Origin: Watersipora subatra | Lineage: Eukaryota; Bryozoa; Gymnolaemata; Cheilostomatida; Watersiporidae | Direction of reading: 5' to 3' | NCBI RefSeq assembly: GCF_963576615.1 | Contig: NC_088708.1 | Coordinates: 62,474,672-62,538,671 of the forward strand | Length of the DNA stretch: 64,000 bases | Part shown: positions 12,805 to 24,670 of the stretch, piece after piece | How the letters are laid out: every line of letters begins with the position of its first letter | How positions within the stretch are numbered: the stretch's first letter is position 1 | Notes under the pieces: model-generated | The model's input: the letters and a program-made list of their open reading frames with translations, nothing else | Told to the model about the DNA's origin: nothing | Database searches by the model: none | Translations under genes and position numbers: made by a program

Positions 12805-12959
12805 TGTGTTGTTATGCTTATTCAGCTTCATGTATAGCTTTGACCTTATATATTGAATGCTTAATTAATGAGCAATCAGTCTGTTTCCTGTAATTATGTG
12901 GTGAAGACATACACTGTTTAATCTGTCTATTCATTAAAACTTAATCTTATTAATCAACA
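12805..12959 (+). repeat. 5' LTR of the first gypsy element
   Basis: Direct repeat of 14933-15087. It begins TGTGTTGTTATGC and ends CAACA before the primer-binding site. Confidence 0.85.
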
Positions 12960-13068
12960 TATTATATGGTGGCAGCGATGGGATAGAGGGTTCCCTATGA
13001 ATAAACAGCACATTCAGTAATTATTAACATATTATTTATGACATTATTGTATCTGACATTCTGTAAAA

Positions 13069-14660
13069 ATGACTGAAGAAGAGGAGCCTGCTGTGCAAGC
13101 ACACGGAGCACCGCCACCTAGGATAACTCCACCAAGTAACTTTGATTTCTCTGAACCTGGTAAATTGACAAGGTGAATAGCCAGATGGCTGAGATACAGG
13201 GAAGCCAGTGAAATAAATGAACAACCTGACGGTGAACAGATAAACACACTAGTATATTATCTCAGAGAACAGGCTGAAGATATTATTCTATCCAGAGGCA
13301 TTCCTGAAAATACCCATGATGAAGTGTTAACAACATTTGATGACTATTTTGGAGTACGAACAAACACTGTTTTTGAAAGAGCCGAGTTCAACAAACTTGT
13401 TCAAAATAGAGAAGGAATGGATATGCATGTATTTATAAATAGACTAAATCGACAAGCGGAATACTGTGAGTATGGTGCCTTACGTGAAAAACTCATCAGA
13501 GACAGAATAGTCGTTGGAGTAGATGATGACAAGTTCAGCGATAAATTAGTCTGAAGCAGATCTCACACTGGCAAATGCAGTCCAAATCTGTCGCAGGCAT
13601 GAAATTGCTAAACAGGCTAAGACTATTGTACATCCCAACTACAGACACAGTGAAAAGCGCAAAGTCAAATCACAGCACACCTAAACCAAGGATTAGTCCC
13701 AACGTTGCAACGTCTAAATTTGAAATCAAGCAAAGCAAATGCAACAGATATGGAGTAAAAACCCTCACAACAAATCACAGTGCCTAGCAAGTAAATCTAA
13801 ATGCCGTAACAAACCAGCTCATATCACAGAAATTGCAGAGGATGACAGTAATGCAATATCTCTTGATGAAATAAGTTCCCAGATGCAGAATGACAGACCA
13901 TGGAAGGCCTAGACAAAGTTAATGTTACACAGACGTACAAAATTCAGCTAAGGGAAGATGTGAAACCCACTGCGTTACACGTGCTGTACGAGGTCTCTCA
14001 ACGGTTGCTATCGATGGTCAAAAAACAACTAGATGAAATGGAAAGTAAGGGTATAATGTTTAAAGTAGGGGTTCCTACAGACTGATGCTCTGGTGCCACT
14101 ACCTAAAGAAAATCCTACTCAAATTCGTCTATGTGCAGACTTGACTAAACTGAAAAGTGCAGTAGAACGTGACACTCATCCCAGCAGTTCTGTAGACAAC
14201 ACTTTAGCAAAAATATCAGGAGCGAAATTCCTGTTAAACTAGATGCAAATTTTGGATATTATCAGATACCACTCGAAAAAAACTCTAGACTACTAACCAC
14301 ATGCATAACTCCATTTGGACGTTACTGCTACAATCTAGTACCATTTGGCCTATATCAGCTCAGGAGATATATTTCAACGATGCATGTTTGATATTCTTGA
14401 TGAACGACCATATTGTATGTCGTATAGACGATCTGTTAGTTTACAGTACTATTAGTGAAGAAAAACATGACAACAGTGTATGCAAAGTGCTGAACCGTCT
14501 CCAAGATGCCGGAATGACTTTAAGCCCTGAGAAATGTTTGTTCAATAGGAATTCATTAAAACTCTCAGGTCACGCCATCAGTGAGCAAGGTGAGCAGCCA
14601 GACCCAAACAAGACATTTTGCAGTTACCTGACCCTTCATGTATCAAAGATCTAGTTATTT
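13069..14660 (+). pseudogene. Decayed gag-pol of the first gypsy element
   Basis: Gag begins at ATG 13069 (MTEEEEPAVQ) and contains the gypsy-gag pattern FDFSEPGK followed by W/R-rich helices. A TGA breaks it at about 13174. An open stretch 13324-13554 (DDYFGVRTNTVFERAEF, MDMHVFINRL) continues the capsid region. From 13900 come reverse transcriptase pieces in several frames: a VKPTALHV block, then LRxCADLTKL-like sequence near 14120, then DDLLVYSTISEEKH near 14428-14470 and EKCLFNRNSLKLSGHAIS. Stops and frameshifts make it non-functional. The zinc knuckle and protease between gag and RT are not recognisable. Confidence 0.8.
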
Positions 14661-14932
14661 TTTGAATCCGTAAACCAACTAGGTAAATTCTTTCCTAAAA
14701 TTTCCGAGCTCACTAAGCTACTTAGAGTTATTGAGCCAAAAAAAATAGACACGAGCTGTAAACATGACCCACGCTATAAAAAATGTCAAGTCAGAACTCT
14801 CCACAGTACCCTGTCTTGGATGATATGATGTGCAGCAATTTATCATCATTACGAGTGGTTAATTTGATAACATATATTGTTAATTTTTGAGGACTGTTTT
14901 GTTTAACTTTTTGAGACTATTAATAAGGGAGG

Positions 14933-15087
14933 TGTGCTGTTATGCTTATTCAGCTTCATGTATAGCTTTGACCTCATTTATTGAATGCTTAATTTATGAG
15001 CAATCAGTCTGTTTTCTGTAACTATGTGGTGAAGACATACACTCATTAATCTTTTCATTCCTTAAAACTTTATCTTATTAATCAACA
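14933..15087 (+). repeat. 3' LTR of the first gypsy element
   Basis: Direct repeat of 12805-12959, preceded by the polypurine tract at 14921-14932. Confidence 0.85.
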
Positions 15088-16398
15088 TATCATAGGAATT
15101 ATAACTCTTGACATTGCTAATGGCTGAAGAACATCACCTGAACGAAAGTTGTATATGCACAAAAGTAGCTTCAGTAATTGGCAGATAAGCATGCTTAACA
15201 TAAAAATGTAGGGAGGAAATTGAAAGGGTTAGCAAAACCATGCATAAAGACAAAAAGGTGACATGTAAAAAGAGGCCAATATTTCCAATATAAATCGTTA
15301 GTCAAATAGAAGCATTGTTTTGAAGTTGATGAAGTATCAACTTCCTATCAAATGATGAATTTTTACATATTCTCCAAACTCATCTAATGTTCTCTTTGTA
15401 TCTACAATTACAAAACGCAAACCAAGCTCTGCTATTATGACTAATGGGAACTCTAAAGACAGAGGTTGGTAGAAGATATGAAATGAGAGGGTGTGCATGA
15501 TGGGATGAAGTTACGACTAGCAGAAGCAGCAAAGTGTAACCGACCAAACAAGTATGTAGTCATAGCCTTTTTTAAAAATTTTGATGCTAAAAGACATTTA
15601 TCATATATCTATGCAAGTATTTGTATTGCCAAAGAAGATTAAATATCACAAGTATTGGGTGGTAGCATTCCAAGTGTAATATATTATGGAAAAGGAAGAA
15701 AAAGTGTACTATATCATGTTCACACTTATATGTATGAACAAATATAATATATTATGTTTACACTTATATGTATGAACAAGTGCAATATATCATGTTTATG
15801 ATGTATGAACAAAGTTACTAGAGAAACACCTTGAGAGTGCCAAAAATTTTAACAAACTGTCTGTAAACCTCCCTTTTAGAAGATAAAAATCAGAAATATC
15901 ATGGTAGTTTCACTGCATTTGAGACTTGCTTCAACAGGCCTTCCCCTTTCTCAAAGACAAATGTCAACTTCTAGACATCGTGTATTGTGACTTCGCATGC
16001 TTGTTCGAGTACTAAAGATATCTATGAGAACAGAGTTCATAAATTATATGGTAAAAACTAAGTGACAAAGGGATATATAAGAAATGATCAACAGATTAGC
16101 TTTCAACTTGGCAAATTACATTTTAAATTAAAAAAATTACATAAAATTAGAGATCAAATTAAAACCTAAAAATATTCTATAATTCACATAAAATAACCGA
16201 CATATTTAAAAAATAGAGACCTAAACAGTTCGGCTTTCAGTTGAGTGAAATTTTGTTTGATGTAGGACCCGAGCCATTCGTTCTCAATTTAATCAACAGA
16301 AAAGCAAAACAATGCTTGAAACTACCAACCCAAAAAATTACAAAGGACCATAAAGCAATACACTTTTTTAATCAAGTAATGATTAAAAACTGGTGGAA
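15088..16398. other. Intergenic AT-rich spacer
   Basis: No gene is supported. A short imperfect tandem repeat around 15702-15815 repeats CACTTATATGTATGAACAA-type units about three times. Confidence 0.4.
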
Positions 16399-16564
16399 TG
16401 TTATAATGTGGCGTTTCCTCAAGGTGGTTTTATTGTATGAATGTTGACAAGGATAATTCAAGACGACTGCGTAGCTAGACTGCTTGATCAGTACTGATGA
16501 GTCATAAAGAGACCAGCTGGACCACCCATAACATTGCTTCAAGGTCACACATACTTAGTGCACA
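16399..16564 (-). repeat. 3' LTR of the second gypsy element
   Basis: Direct repeat of 20574-20742, sharing TGTTATAATGTGGC and the CACACATACTTAGTGCACA end on the plus strand. Confidence 0.9.
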
Positions 16565-16729
16565 TAGAGGACTTAGAGGACAGTAAAACAAAACTTAAAA
16601 TGTCAGTGAATACAAAAGCATAAAAATAGAAAATATTTATAATAGAGTTTGGAGCTGAGTTAACTAAAATGCATGTGGGTGGTTGCAGCTTATTAAGCAA
16701 GGTTAACGTTACATGCTCAATTTTTAAAA

Positions 16730-19700
16730 TTAGTTTTCTGGCTGGGGGTACCTCACTGGTGGTTTGGATATGCGACCTGACCTAGTTGTGGGCGTTTGCG
16801 CAGATGGAAGTGACTGATAAATACTATTGAGCTGGTGGGTGGCGTGTGAAAACTGTGAGGTATCTGATGAGGTTAAAGGCTGTGTGACCTTTGACCTTGT
16901 GTCATTGTGGTCTACACCTTGTGCCGGTCTATGTTCCACTGCCATGAAATTACGCATGGTTCTATTATCTAAATGTGAAAATTGCAGGGTTGTTGGGGCT
17001 TCCTTGTATGGCCTCAAGAATTTTATGTTCCTTCTAAAAACTCTACCCTTGCCGACATCTACACAAAAGCTCCAGGGTGTCTCTGCTCTCCGGATGATCA
17101 CACCATCTACCCAATGCCGATGGCCTAGTTGGCACCAAACTCTCATGCCTACACACACCTCAATAGGCCGCCTAGCAGGGCTTGTGTTGAACATATCTTG
17201 AGACTGGCGCTCTCTGAGAGCTTTTTCAATGAGGTTAAGATTTACTTTCTGAAGTTTGAGCTGTTGAGGCATGAAATGAAGATGGTTTCTCAGATTTCTT
17301 GACTGTAATAGAACAAAAGGTGATGGTAATTTACCCCCCAGCGGTGTAGATCGAAGGGAGGCTAAGACATCAAACAATGTTTGATTTGACTCATGGGCCT
17401 TTTTTAGGCTGCTCTTGATAGTTTGATTCATCCTTTCAGCAAGATCGTTAGAAAGAGAACAATACAGACTAGATGTGATGTATCTCAAGTTCTTTTAGAA
17501 ACTGTTCAAATTCAAATGATGCAAAATACGAAGCATTATCAGTAACTAGGACCTCGGGTCTACCAAAGTCAAGGAACTGCCTACGCAGTATCTCGACCAT
17601 GTTACTTGATTTTGCACTCTTCAGTTAGCAGCAGTTAGGCCATTTGGAATATCTGTCTACCGTGCCTAGATACTCCTTGCCAGCTAAGTGAAAAACATCT
17701 ATGCTTACTGTTTGCATTGGATACTGCAGTATGTCATATGGTTCGTAAGCACAATGTGCATTTGCCCAAACATTCTCCTGGCATGTTGCACAACTCAACA
17801 CTACATCCTGTATCTGCCCCTGGTAACCTGGCCAGTACACAGAACTTTTGGCTTTCTCTATGCACTTACTAACCCTTAAATGTCCTATGTGAATAATATA
17901 TATTACCTGCTTGCGCATAGACACAGGGATGACTATTTGACTGTTTTTAAGTATCAGACCGTCGTGTGTCATCATATCTCGCTGCCCAAAATGGTTTCAG
18001 TGGTTCAATGCACTTGCTCCTCTTAGCTGGCCAGCCATTTCGTATGTAGCTGCTAAGGATTTGTAGAGTGCTGTCTGATTGCACTGTGCTAAGGAGCCAG
18101 TCTTTGAACGTTGGGTTTCTAAGGACACCGCTTGTGACTGAATGGATTTGTTCTTTATCTAGTGAGCTTAGAGCTTTTGCATCTTCATATAAATCTGCCA
18201 AAAAGGCACGTGATAGTGTGTCTGCAAGAACTAGAGCTTTACCTGGTTTATGCACAAGTGTGTAATCATATAATTGATTGCGTAGTCTCATTTTCAATAA
18301 CCTGGGACTGATATCATTAAGACCCTTATTCATGATTCCTATGAGTGGAACATGATCCGTTTCCACCACTACATGTTGACCATATATATATTGATGAAAT
18401 CTTCGTAAGCCAAACTGAACTGCTAGATATTCTTTTTCGATTTGAGCATACTTTTTCTGAGTGTCTGTCAGTGTGCAGCTAGCAAACTTAATTGGCTGCC
18501 CATTATGCGTTATCACTGTACTCATGCCAAACTGACTGGAGTCCACAGATAATACAATAAGCAGGTCGGGATCAAACATTCGCAATGCTGGAGTGGATGT
18601 CACCACAGCCTTCAATTGTGCCCAGGACTCGTCATGTGTGCCTGACCATGAGCAAGTCGCATTTTTTTGTTGTTAGTTCTCTCAGTGGGGTGGTTATGTC
18701 TGACAAATTAGCTCAAAACTTTGAGAGATAAGTTGCCATTCCAAGCAATCTACGAACATCTTCCACATTTTGTGGTTGAGGCATGTCAATGACTGCTTTG
18801 ATCTTAGCTGGATCAGGCTTGATGACCCCATCCCCAATTATGTGACCTAGATATTTGATGTTTTTTTGTCTGAATGTACATTTTGACTCATTTAACCGGA
18901 GGTTTCTTTCTCAGCACCTCTCTAACACTGAGTTAAGGATTGCGTCATGTTCAGCCATTGTGGGTGCATGAATCAAGAGGTCATCGACATAGCACTCAAC
19001 GCCTTTTATATCCTCAAATAGTTCAGAAACTGTGCGAGAAAATATCTCCGGGCTTGAAGAAATACCATATGGCAACCTTAGAAACCTGTATCTACCGAAG
19101 GGAGTGGCAAATGTGGTGAGTAGGCTACTTTCTTCATCTAGCTCCAACTGTAAGAAGCCAGATGTAGCGTCTAACGTTGTGAATACCCACGATTTAGATA
19201 GTTTAGCAAATATTTCTGATGCCGTTGGTAGTGCAAAATGTTCACGCCGTAAACATTTATTCAACTGGGTAGGATCTAGACAAATTCTAAGTGAGCCATT
19301 TGGTTTTAATACATTTACAATAGGGTGAACCCAATCTGTGGCCTGTTTCACTTTGGCTATAGTGCCCTGAGATTCCATTTTTTGAAGAGTGTCCTTCAAC
19401 TTATGGCGCAATCTAAAGGGAACCCTTCTGGTACTTTGAATTACTGGTTTAGCATTTTCTTTCAGTTGCAAGGCATGTTTGCATGGGAGGCACCCCGAAC
19501 CACTGAACACATCTGGGTAAGCTTTAGCAAGATCATCGCTGACTGTATTTGAGACATTGATCAAACCCAATTCCATTGCACTTGGTAATCTTAACAAGGT
19601 CTTCTGACCAGCCCTTGATGGCACTATTACAAAATCTAGTGGTACAAAACGAGCGCTAACATCTACCAACAATGTTACTTTACCTAGTACATCTAGTTCA

Positions 19701-20589
19701 TGGTTGCTAAATGAAACTAGTGACTTGCCATATTTTTGTAGAGGAGTATGCACCAATAAAAAGTCAAATGTCCCTTTAGGCATGACATTGCATGAAGCTT
19801 CAGTGTCAACTTTGAAATGTAGTGGCTTTTCATTGCATCTTGCGGTGATGCACCATTCTCTTCGGCTCTTGTTGTTGTTCACAGTAAAAGTTATGTCATT
19901 CTGATCTCCACTGGTCTCTACTAGCTCATATGCAGCTTTGGCAGCAGACTTACATTGTGGTGCCATACAGGCTATGCTAAAATGATTCACCTTGTGGCAA
20001 TTTCGGCACTCTTTGCCGTATGCAGGGCATGCTCCTTTAGGGTGACTCGACTTACAGTATTTACAGTTATTTACTCTGACGCCGTTCTTATTCTTGTGAG
20101 CTAGATGAGTCGGTTGTTGTACTGTATTAATATTAGCATTCTCTTTGTCGATCTTCATATCTGTAAGATAATGTTTGGTGGCTTCCGCCCGACGACACAG
20201 CTGTATGACTTTGTTCAAATCCGGATTGCCATCTAGATTGAATATGTCCTCTCTGACTTCTGGTGAATTAATGCCACATACAATCCTGTCTATCAGAGCA
20301 CTATTTTGTTCATCAGCATGTATATTGCAAGTAGACAAAAGTCTGCATGGTGCAGTTAAAAAATTGTCGAATGATTCACCTGGAAGCTGCGTTCTGTTAT
20401 GAAACTTGTACCGTTCATAGTTTTCACTTGCGGTGTAAAGTGCCGGGTGAATGCCTCCTTAACCTTTTCAATATTCTTGCGGTCTTCTTCAGGGAGATTG
20501 AAAGTTCGGAATATCTCTTGACCCTGTGGTCCAAGTAGGGTTAACAGTATGGCTACTTGGATTTCTCCCACCATGTTATAATGTGGCAT
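16730..20589 (-). pseudogene. gag-pol of the second gypsy element, several frames
   Basis: Gag starts near 20589 without its N-terminus. A one-base frameshift near 20395 separates it from the 475-codon frame 20338-18911. That frame holds CCHC-like knuckles (CKYCKSSHPKGAC, CRNCHKVNHFSIAC), a protease site reading FKVDTEAS, and RT motifs LDATSGF, LPYGISSSP and CYVDDLL. A TGA replaces a codon near 18915. RNase H and its connection (VLSVDSSQFG, EKEYLAVQFG, ADTLSRAF) lie in 18615-17947. The integrase zinc finger (HIGHLRVSK, CATCQ) and first core Asp (SIDVFH) lie in 17975-17625, and VTDNASYF near 17540. The integrase C-terminus and tail (VCVGMRVWCQLG, TRSGRISKPPVRYP) lie in 17488-16730. The frame breaks make it inactive. 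Confidence 0.9.
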
Positions 20590-20742
20590 TTCCTCAAGGT
20601 GGTTTTATTGTATGAATGTTGACAAGGATAATTCAAGACGATTGCATAGCTAGGCTGCTTGATCAGTACTGATAAGTCATAAAGATAACACCAGCTGGAC
20701 CATCCATAACATTGCTTCAAGGTCACACATACTTAGTGCACA
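20574..20742 (-). repeat. 5' LTR of the second gypsy element
   Basis: Direct repeat of 16399-16564. Next to it on the element's inner side is TGGTGG, possibly the remnant of a primer-binding site fused directly to gag by a deletion. Confidence 0.9.
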
Positions 20743-20994
20743 TATAACATGGCCTTAAACATGTTAAAAGGCTAACAAAATGCAACTATGAGCCTCGCAA
20801 ACTTGTAAAACATAACATGCATTTATATTAAATTCTCGTAGGATCTTTTCATATTCAATGACTTTTTATTTCGCAATGGTGGTGTCAGTAAATCAACATG
20901 CTATACGCTTAACACCCTTAAGGACTTGTTTAAATTTACTATTTAATGAGGTTAGTAAGAGAATACAAAATTCTTTCGACCTCACTTGAAGTGG

Positions 20995-21234
20995 TGTGTA
21001 ATCGTGATTCGAAGTCTTATGTAGGGTAATTATGTCTATGGCAATGGTGAGACACTACTAGGAGTCAAGGTCAATGATGATATCACAATGGTGTTAAAGC
21101 TATCAGATTAACAGTATAGGACTCACGGCTTTATTGGCTTCTCAGGACTATTGGCATATAAGCTAAACAGGACCTCACAGATGCTCTTATTCTACAGTGT
21201 TGTAACCAGATAGGTACCTGCACATGATTTAACA
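20995..21234 (+). repeat. 5' LTR of the third gypsy-like element
   Basis: Direct repeat of 28305-28534. Shared blocks include CTACTAGGAGTCAAGGTCAA and TATTGGCATATAAGCTA. Confidence 0.85.
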
Positions 21235-21465
21235 TGGCATCATAGGCAGAATACTGTGTTGTTACATTATATCAATTGAGGGGTAGTAATATTAATTAAT
21301 AATGCTATTGTGTTTCATAGCGTTATTTGGGTAGGTGATTGTTATTTATAGGATTGTGTTGTCACGTTGTATTGGTAGTGAAGTAGTATTATCATAGCAG
21401 TGCTAGAGTGTTTTTTTGTGTTGTCACTTGATAGAGGTGGTGAAAGTGGTTAGCATTATTTACAT

Positions 21466-22505
21466 TTGTGTGTGAATATGGTAGCTAGACAGCTCAATGT
21501 TAGTGCTTTCCCTAGTTTGAGACTGGATAGTGAAAATGCTTCTAGTTCTTTCAAGTCTTGGCTTAGTGAGTTTGGGGTTGTGTGTAAGCTTACTTCGTTG
21601 GATATGGGTAATACTGATCGTGGTGTCCCACTCTATGCGGGAAGGACCAAGCTGTTAGCTTTATTGAGCGCTATTGGTAGTACAGGAATAGAGTTACTGA
21701 AAAGATTAGGGTTCGATGTTGTGAACCAGGACGCTGATGCTTATCAGACCACTTTAAATCTTTTAAGAGGTCATGAGAGAGAAGTGTTTTGTGAGAACGA
21801 TGAAATTTGTTACAGTTTCCCATGCTTTGGGAGCAGAAGAGAGAGTAGTTGGTGAGAGTAAAAAGGTTGAGTAGAGATATGGATTTCGGTGATGATGATG
21901 ATGATTTTGGGCACCGCTTTTGTGTAGCTCTAGCAATCAATGGTTTGCGTGATGCTAGTGCTAGGAAAGAGTTAATACGGGAAACCGACTTAACTCGGGA
22001 GCAATTATCTAACAAATTGAAAACTAGACATTTAGCTAGGGAATCAGAGTCTATTATCACTGGTGCAAAGAGAATTATTAAGGTAGAAGTTGACAATGTG
22101 AGAGTAGAGAGTGAATCTAGTGACAGTAGTTCTATTACACCTGTTTCCAGAGTTTCTAGGAAAAGTGAGAAATCTCGTGGTTAGAGTTCTAGTAGGCTGT
22201 CTAAAAGAGTTAGTTCAGGTAGTGATAGGTCTGATACCCTTTCACCTGGGTGGAGAGGTAGGCAAAGTTATAAAAGATCCTCACCTAGATGATATAATTT
22301 CCCTGCCAGAAATATTATGTGCTTTGCTTGTAACAGGGAAGGACATTTTGTTCGGGATTGCTCGCATGCTAAGTGCTGTTTTTTCAAAAAAGGTCATACT
22401 TCTAAAGATTGTCCTCGCAACAAGGTAAATGGGAGATATGAGCCTAGACGCGATTATAGGAAATATAGAAGTGGTAGTAGTAGTAGTAGCAGAAGCACAT
22501 CGTGA
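21466..22505 (+). pseudogene. gag of the third gypsy-like element
   Basis: A first open stretch (21466-21855; LNVSAFPSLRLD, FKSWLSEFGVVCKL, GRTKLLALLSAIG) looks like a capsid N-terminal region. After a frameshift near 21830 it continues in 21849-22184 (FCVALAINGLRDASARKELI) with a Ser/Arg-rich tail. The frame 22317-22505 holds two knuckles: a good CCHC, CFACNREGHFVRDC, and a decayed second one, CCFFKKGHTSKDC, lacking one Cys. A GACC- and SR-rich stretch follows. The frame breaks mean no intact Gag. Confidence 0.75.
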
Positions 22506-23793
22506 GATAAATACAGGTCTGGTAGACCAAGTAGGAGTTTTAGAAAAAGTCCACATAGAGTGAGGTGCACTAAGAGCAATAACAATTGATTATATGATGT
22601 GACATTAAGCAAGTTTTGAAAATAAATGTAAACAAAATTGAGTTTACATTCAATACAGGAGCAGAAGTCTCTACAGTAACAGAAGAGAGTAGTAAAATAG
22701 GCTGAATTTGAGTAAACCTGAACGTAGTCTAGATAGCACAGATGGATCTTCTCTACCTGTAGCTGGAATTTGCACAGTTAAAATCAGAAGTATTTTTAGG
22801 CCTGTCGACACTCCTGTGTATGTTTTAACAAGTTCTAGGAAAAAACTTTTAGGATTACATGAGTTACATCAGGTAAAATTGCTTGCCGTTATTAATAGTA
22901 TGTGCAAAGATGATTTTGACTTTATAAGGGAGTTTCCTGACATATTTCAGAGTTTATGCTTGATTCCTGGTACTTTTAAAATCAACTGGAAGGATAATAT
23001 GAAACCTAAGTGTTTATTTATAACTAGACCAATTGTGGCTGGTCTTTAAGATCCAGCTAAAAGAAAGGTAGATGACATGTTAGCTAGTGGTTTATTGTAC
23101 CAGTTGACCAACCTACTGGATGTGTTCCGGACTTACCATCGCACCAAAAACTGGTGGTAAGATTAGCATGTGTCTGGACGAGTTTGAACAAAAGTGTAAA
23201 AAGGGAAATATATCCTTTACCTGTAATTTCTGAGATGGTAAGTCATTTATCTGAAGGCAACAGATTTTTGAAATTGGATGCTAATTCTGAATTTTGGCAA
23301 AAAGATTTACACTCTGAGAGTAAATTGTTGAGAACTTTTGTTACCCCTTGGGGTTGATTGTTTCAATAAAATGCCATTTGGAATTTCCTTAGCACCTGAG
23401 TATTTTCAAAAGACTGGAAAAATACTGCAGGAATTAAAGGGGTTATATGTTTAATGGATGATGCACTAGTATATGATGAAACAGTTAGTGAACATTGGTT
23501 ATGTTTGAGGAGTCTTATAGAGAATAAAAAAGCTGGTATGACTTTGAAGGGGGGAAATGTGAATTTGGTTGTAGTGAAGTAAAATCTTTGGGTCATAGTG
23601 TCTAGTGTTGGTGTTAGAGCTGTAGTATCTTCATCTAAATACATGAACAGTGATGAGGAGAAGATATTGCAAGCTATGGCTGATGATGAAGACGGTAAAA
23701 CTGTGATCAAATATGTGGAGAAAGGATGGGCAGAGTCAAGTGCAAACCTAAATGAAGAGATAAGTAAATTTTATGAAAGTAGAGATACGTTAA

Positions 23794-24670
23794 AGGTTGA
23801 CTTGCAACAAAATTCACATTACAGTTGTTTGGTATCAAAAGATTCACCATGTCTTACTCTGTTGTGTTGTAGGTGCTAAATGTGTGGAAATGTGATTAAA
23901 TGCTCTTAAAAGCTCAAAAACGAAAAGCCGCTATAGACGGGAATCTCTTTATTTCTCTGACGTAGCCATGAAATTTATTTATTGCCTTGTCACGGATGTT
24001 CTCACGTGAATTGAAAGGCCAATAAAAAGCTCGATATAAAACTTATCGTAGCACTAGTTTATGACAAACACTTCGGGTTTTACCGAAGACCCTGTATCAA
24101 ATATAGATGCTCGCTACTTTATAGTTTTGTTTCGGCCTGGTGTAATCGTAAGTCGTAATCTGATCATGTGACCCAATACTTCGCAAATAAGTTTTGCAGC
24201 ACTTTTTGATTATCACAGGTGACCAACAGGCTCGTCATGATTATCAGACAATGATATGTACTCCGTCGAAGTAAGGCTAAAAAATTTAATGAATTTTTAC
24301 GGTAAGTTATAAGATATCACTGCTAAAAGTGACAGCATTTACAATGACGATAAAACAGACGCGTAAGAACAATAGACATGGTTTTATTGAATGCGTGAAG
24401 TATATTTGTGAAAATATTTCAACGAATAAGGTTGCATGAAAGTGTAAACAGAAACCATTTTTCGCAATTACATCACATTTGAGCCGTTTTGGAAAGAGAA
24501 TCCAAACTACGGCTGTCTCGTGTGGCTGCGATTAACTGTTTGTTTTTGAGCTTTTAAGAGCTTGTAATCACATTCCCACATATTTGGCACCGACCACACA
24601 ACAAGAGTAAGACACGGTGAATCTTTCGATATCAAATAACTGTAATGTGAATTTTGTTTCAAGTTAACCT
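23794..24670. mobile_element. Kolobok-type MITE, 877 bp, TTAA target duplication
   Basis: Intact TTAA duplications flank it (23790-23793 and 24671-24674). Long terminal inverted repeats of about 160 bp start AGGTTGACTTGCAACAAAAT at the left, and the right end reads as their reverse complement with a few changes. The interior and TIRs match both ends of the 4.06-kb element at 48803-52859, so this is a deletion derivative of that family. It interrupts the third gypsy element. Confidence 0.92.

Larger units (their letters stand above)
12805..15087 (+). mobile_element. Internally deleted Ty3/gypsy-type LTR retrotransposon with 155-bp LTRs
   Basis: Two direct repeats of 155 bp (12805-12959 and 14933-15087) start TGTG(T/C)TGTTATGC and end AATCAACA, with a dozen or so differences. 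The 5' LTR is followed by TATTATA and then TGGTGGCAGCGATGGG, a likely primer-binding site. The 3' LTR is preceded by the purine tract AATAAGGGAGG. Between them are only 2 kb of decayed gag and pol, so protease, RNase H and integrase are lost. No clear target-site duplication is seen. Confidence 0.88.
16399..20742 (-). mobile_element. Ty3/gypsy LTR retrotransposon, reverse orientation, 4.3 kb
   Basis: LTRs of 166 and 169 bp lie at 16399-16564 (3' LTR) and 20574-20742 (5' LTR). Read on the minus strand they start TGTGCACTAAG and end CATTATAACA. They differ mainly by scattered substitutions and one 3-bp indel. Gag begins almost at the 5' LTR, so the leader and the N-terminal part of gag are deleted. 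Domain order on the minus strand is gag, zinc knuckle, protease, RT, RNase H, integrase, which is the Ty3/gypsy order. Only a few stops and frameshifts are present, so it is younger than the element to its left. Confidence 0.93.

Noticed and set aside
13036-13247. Two minus-strand frames over the first gypsy element's gag
   Set aside because: Antisense shadows of gag; no independent support.
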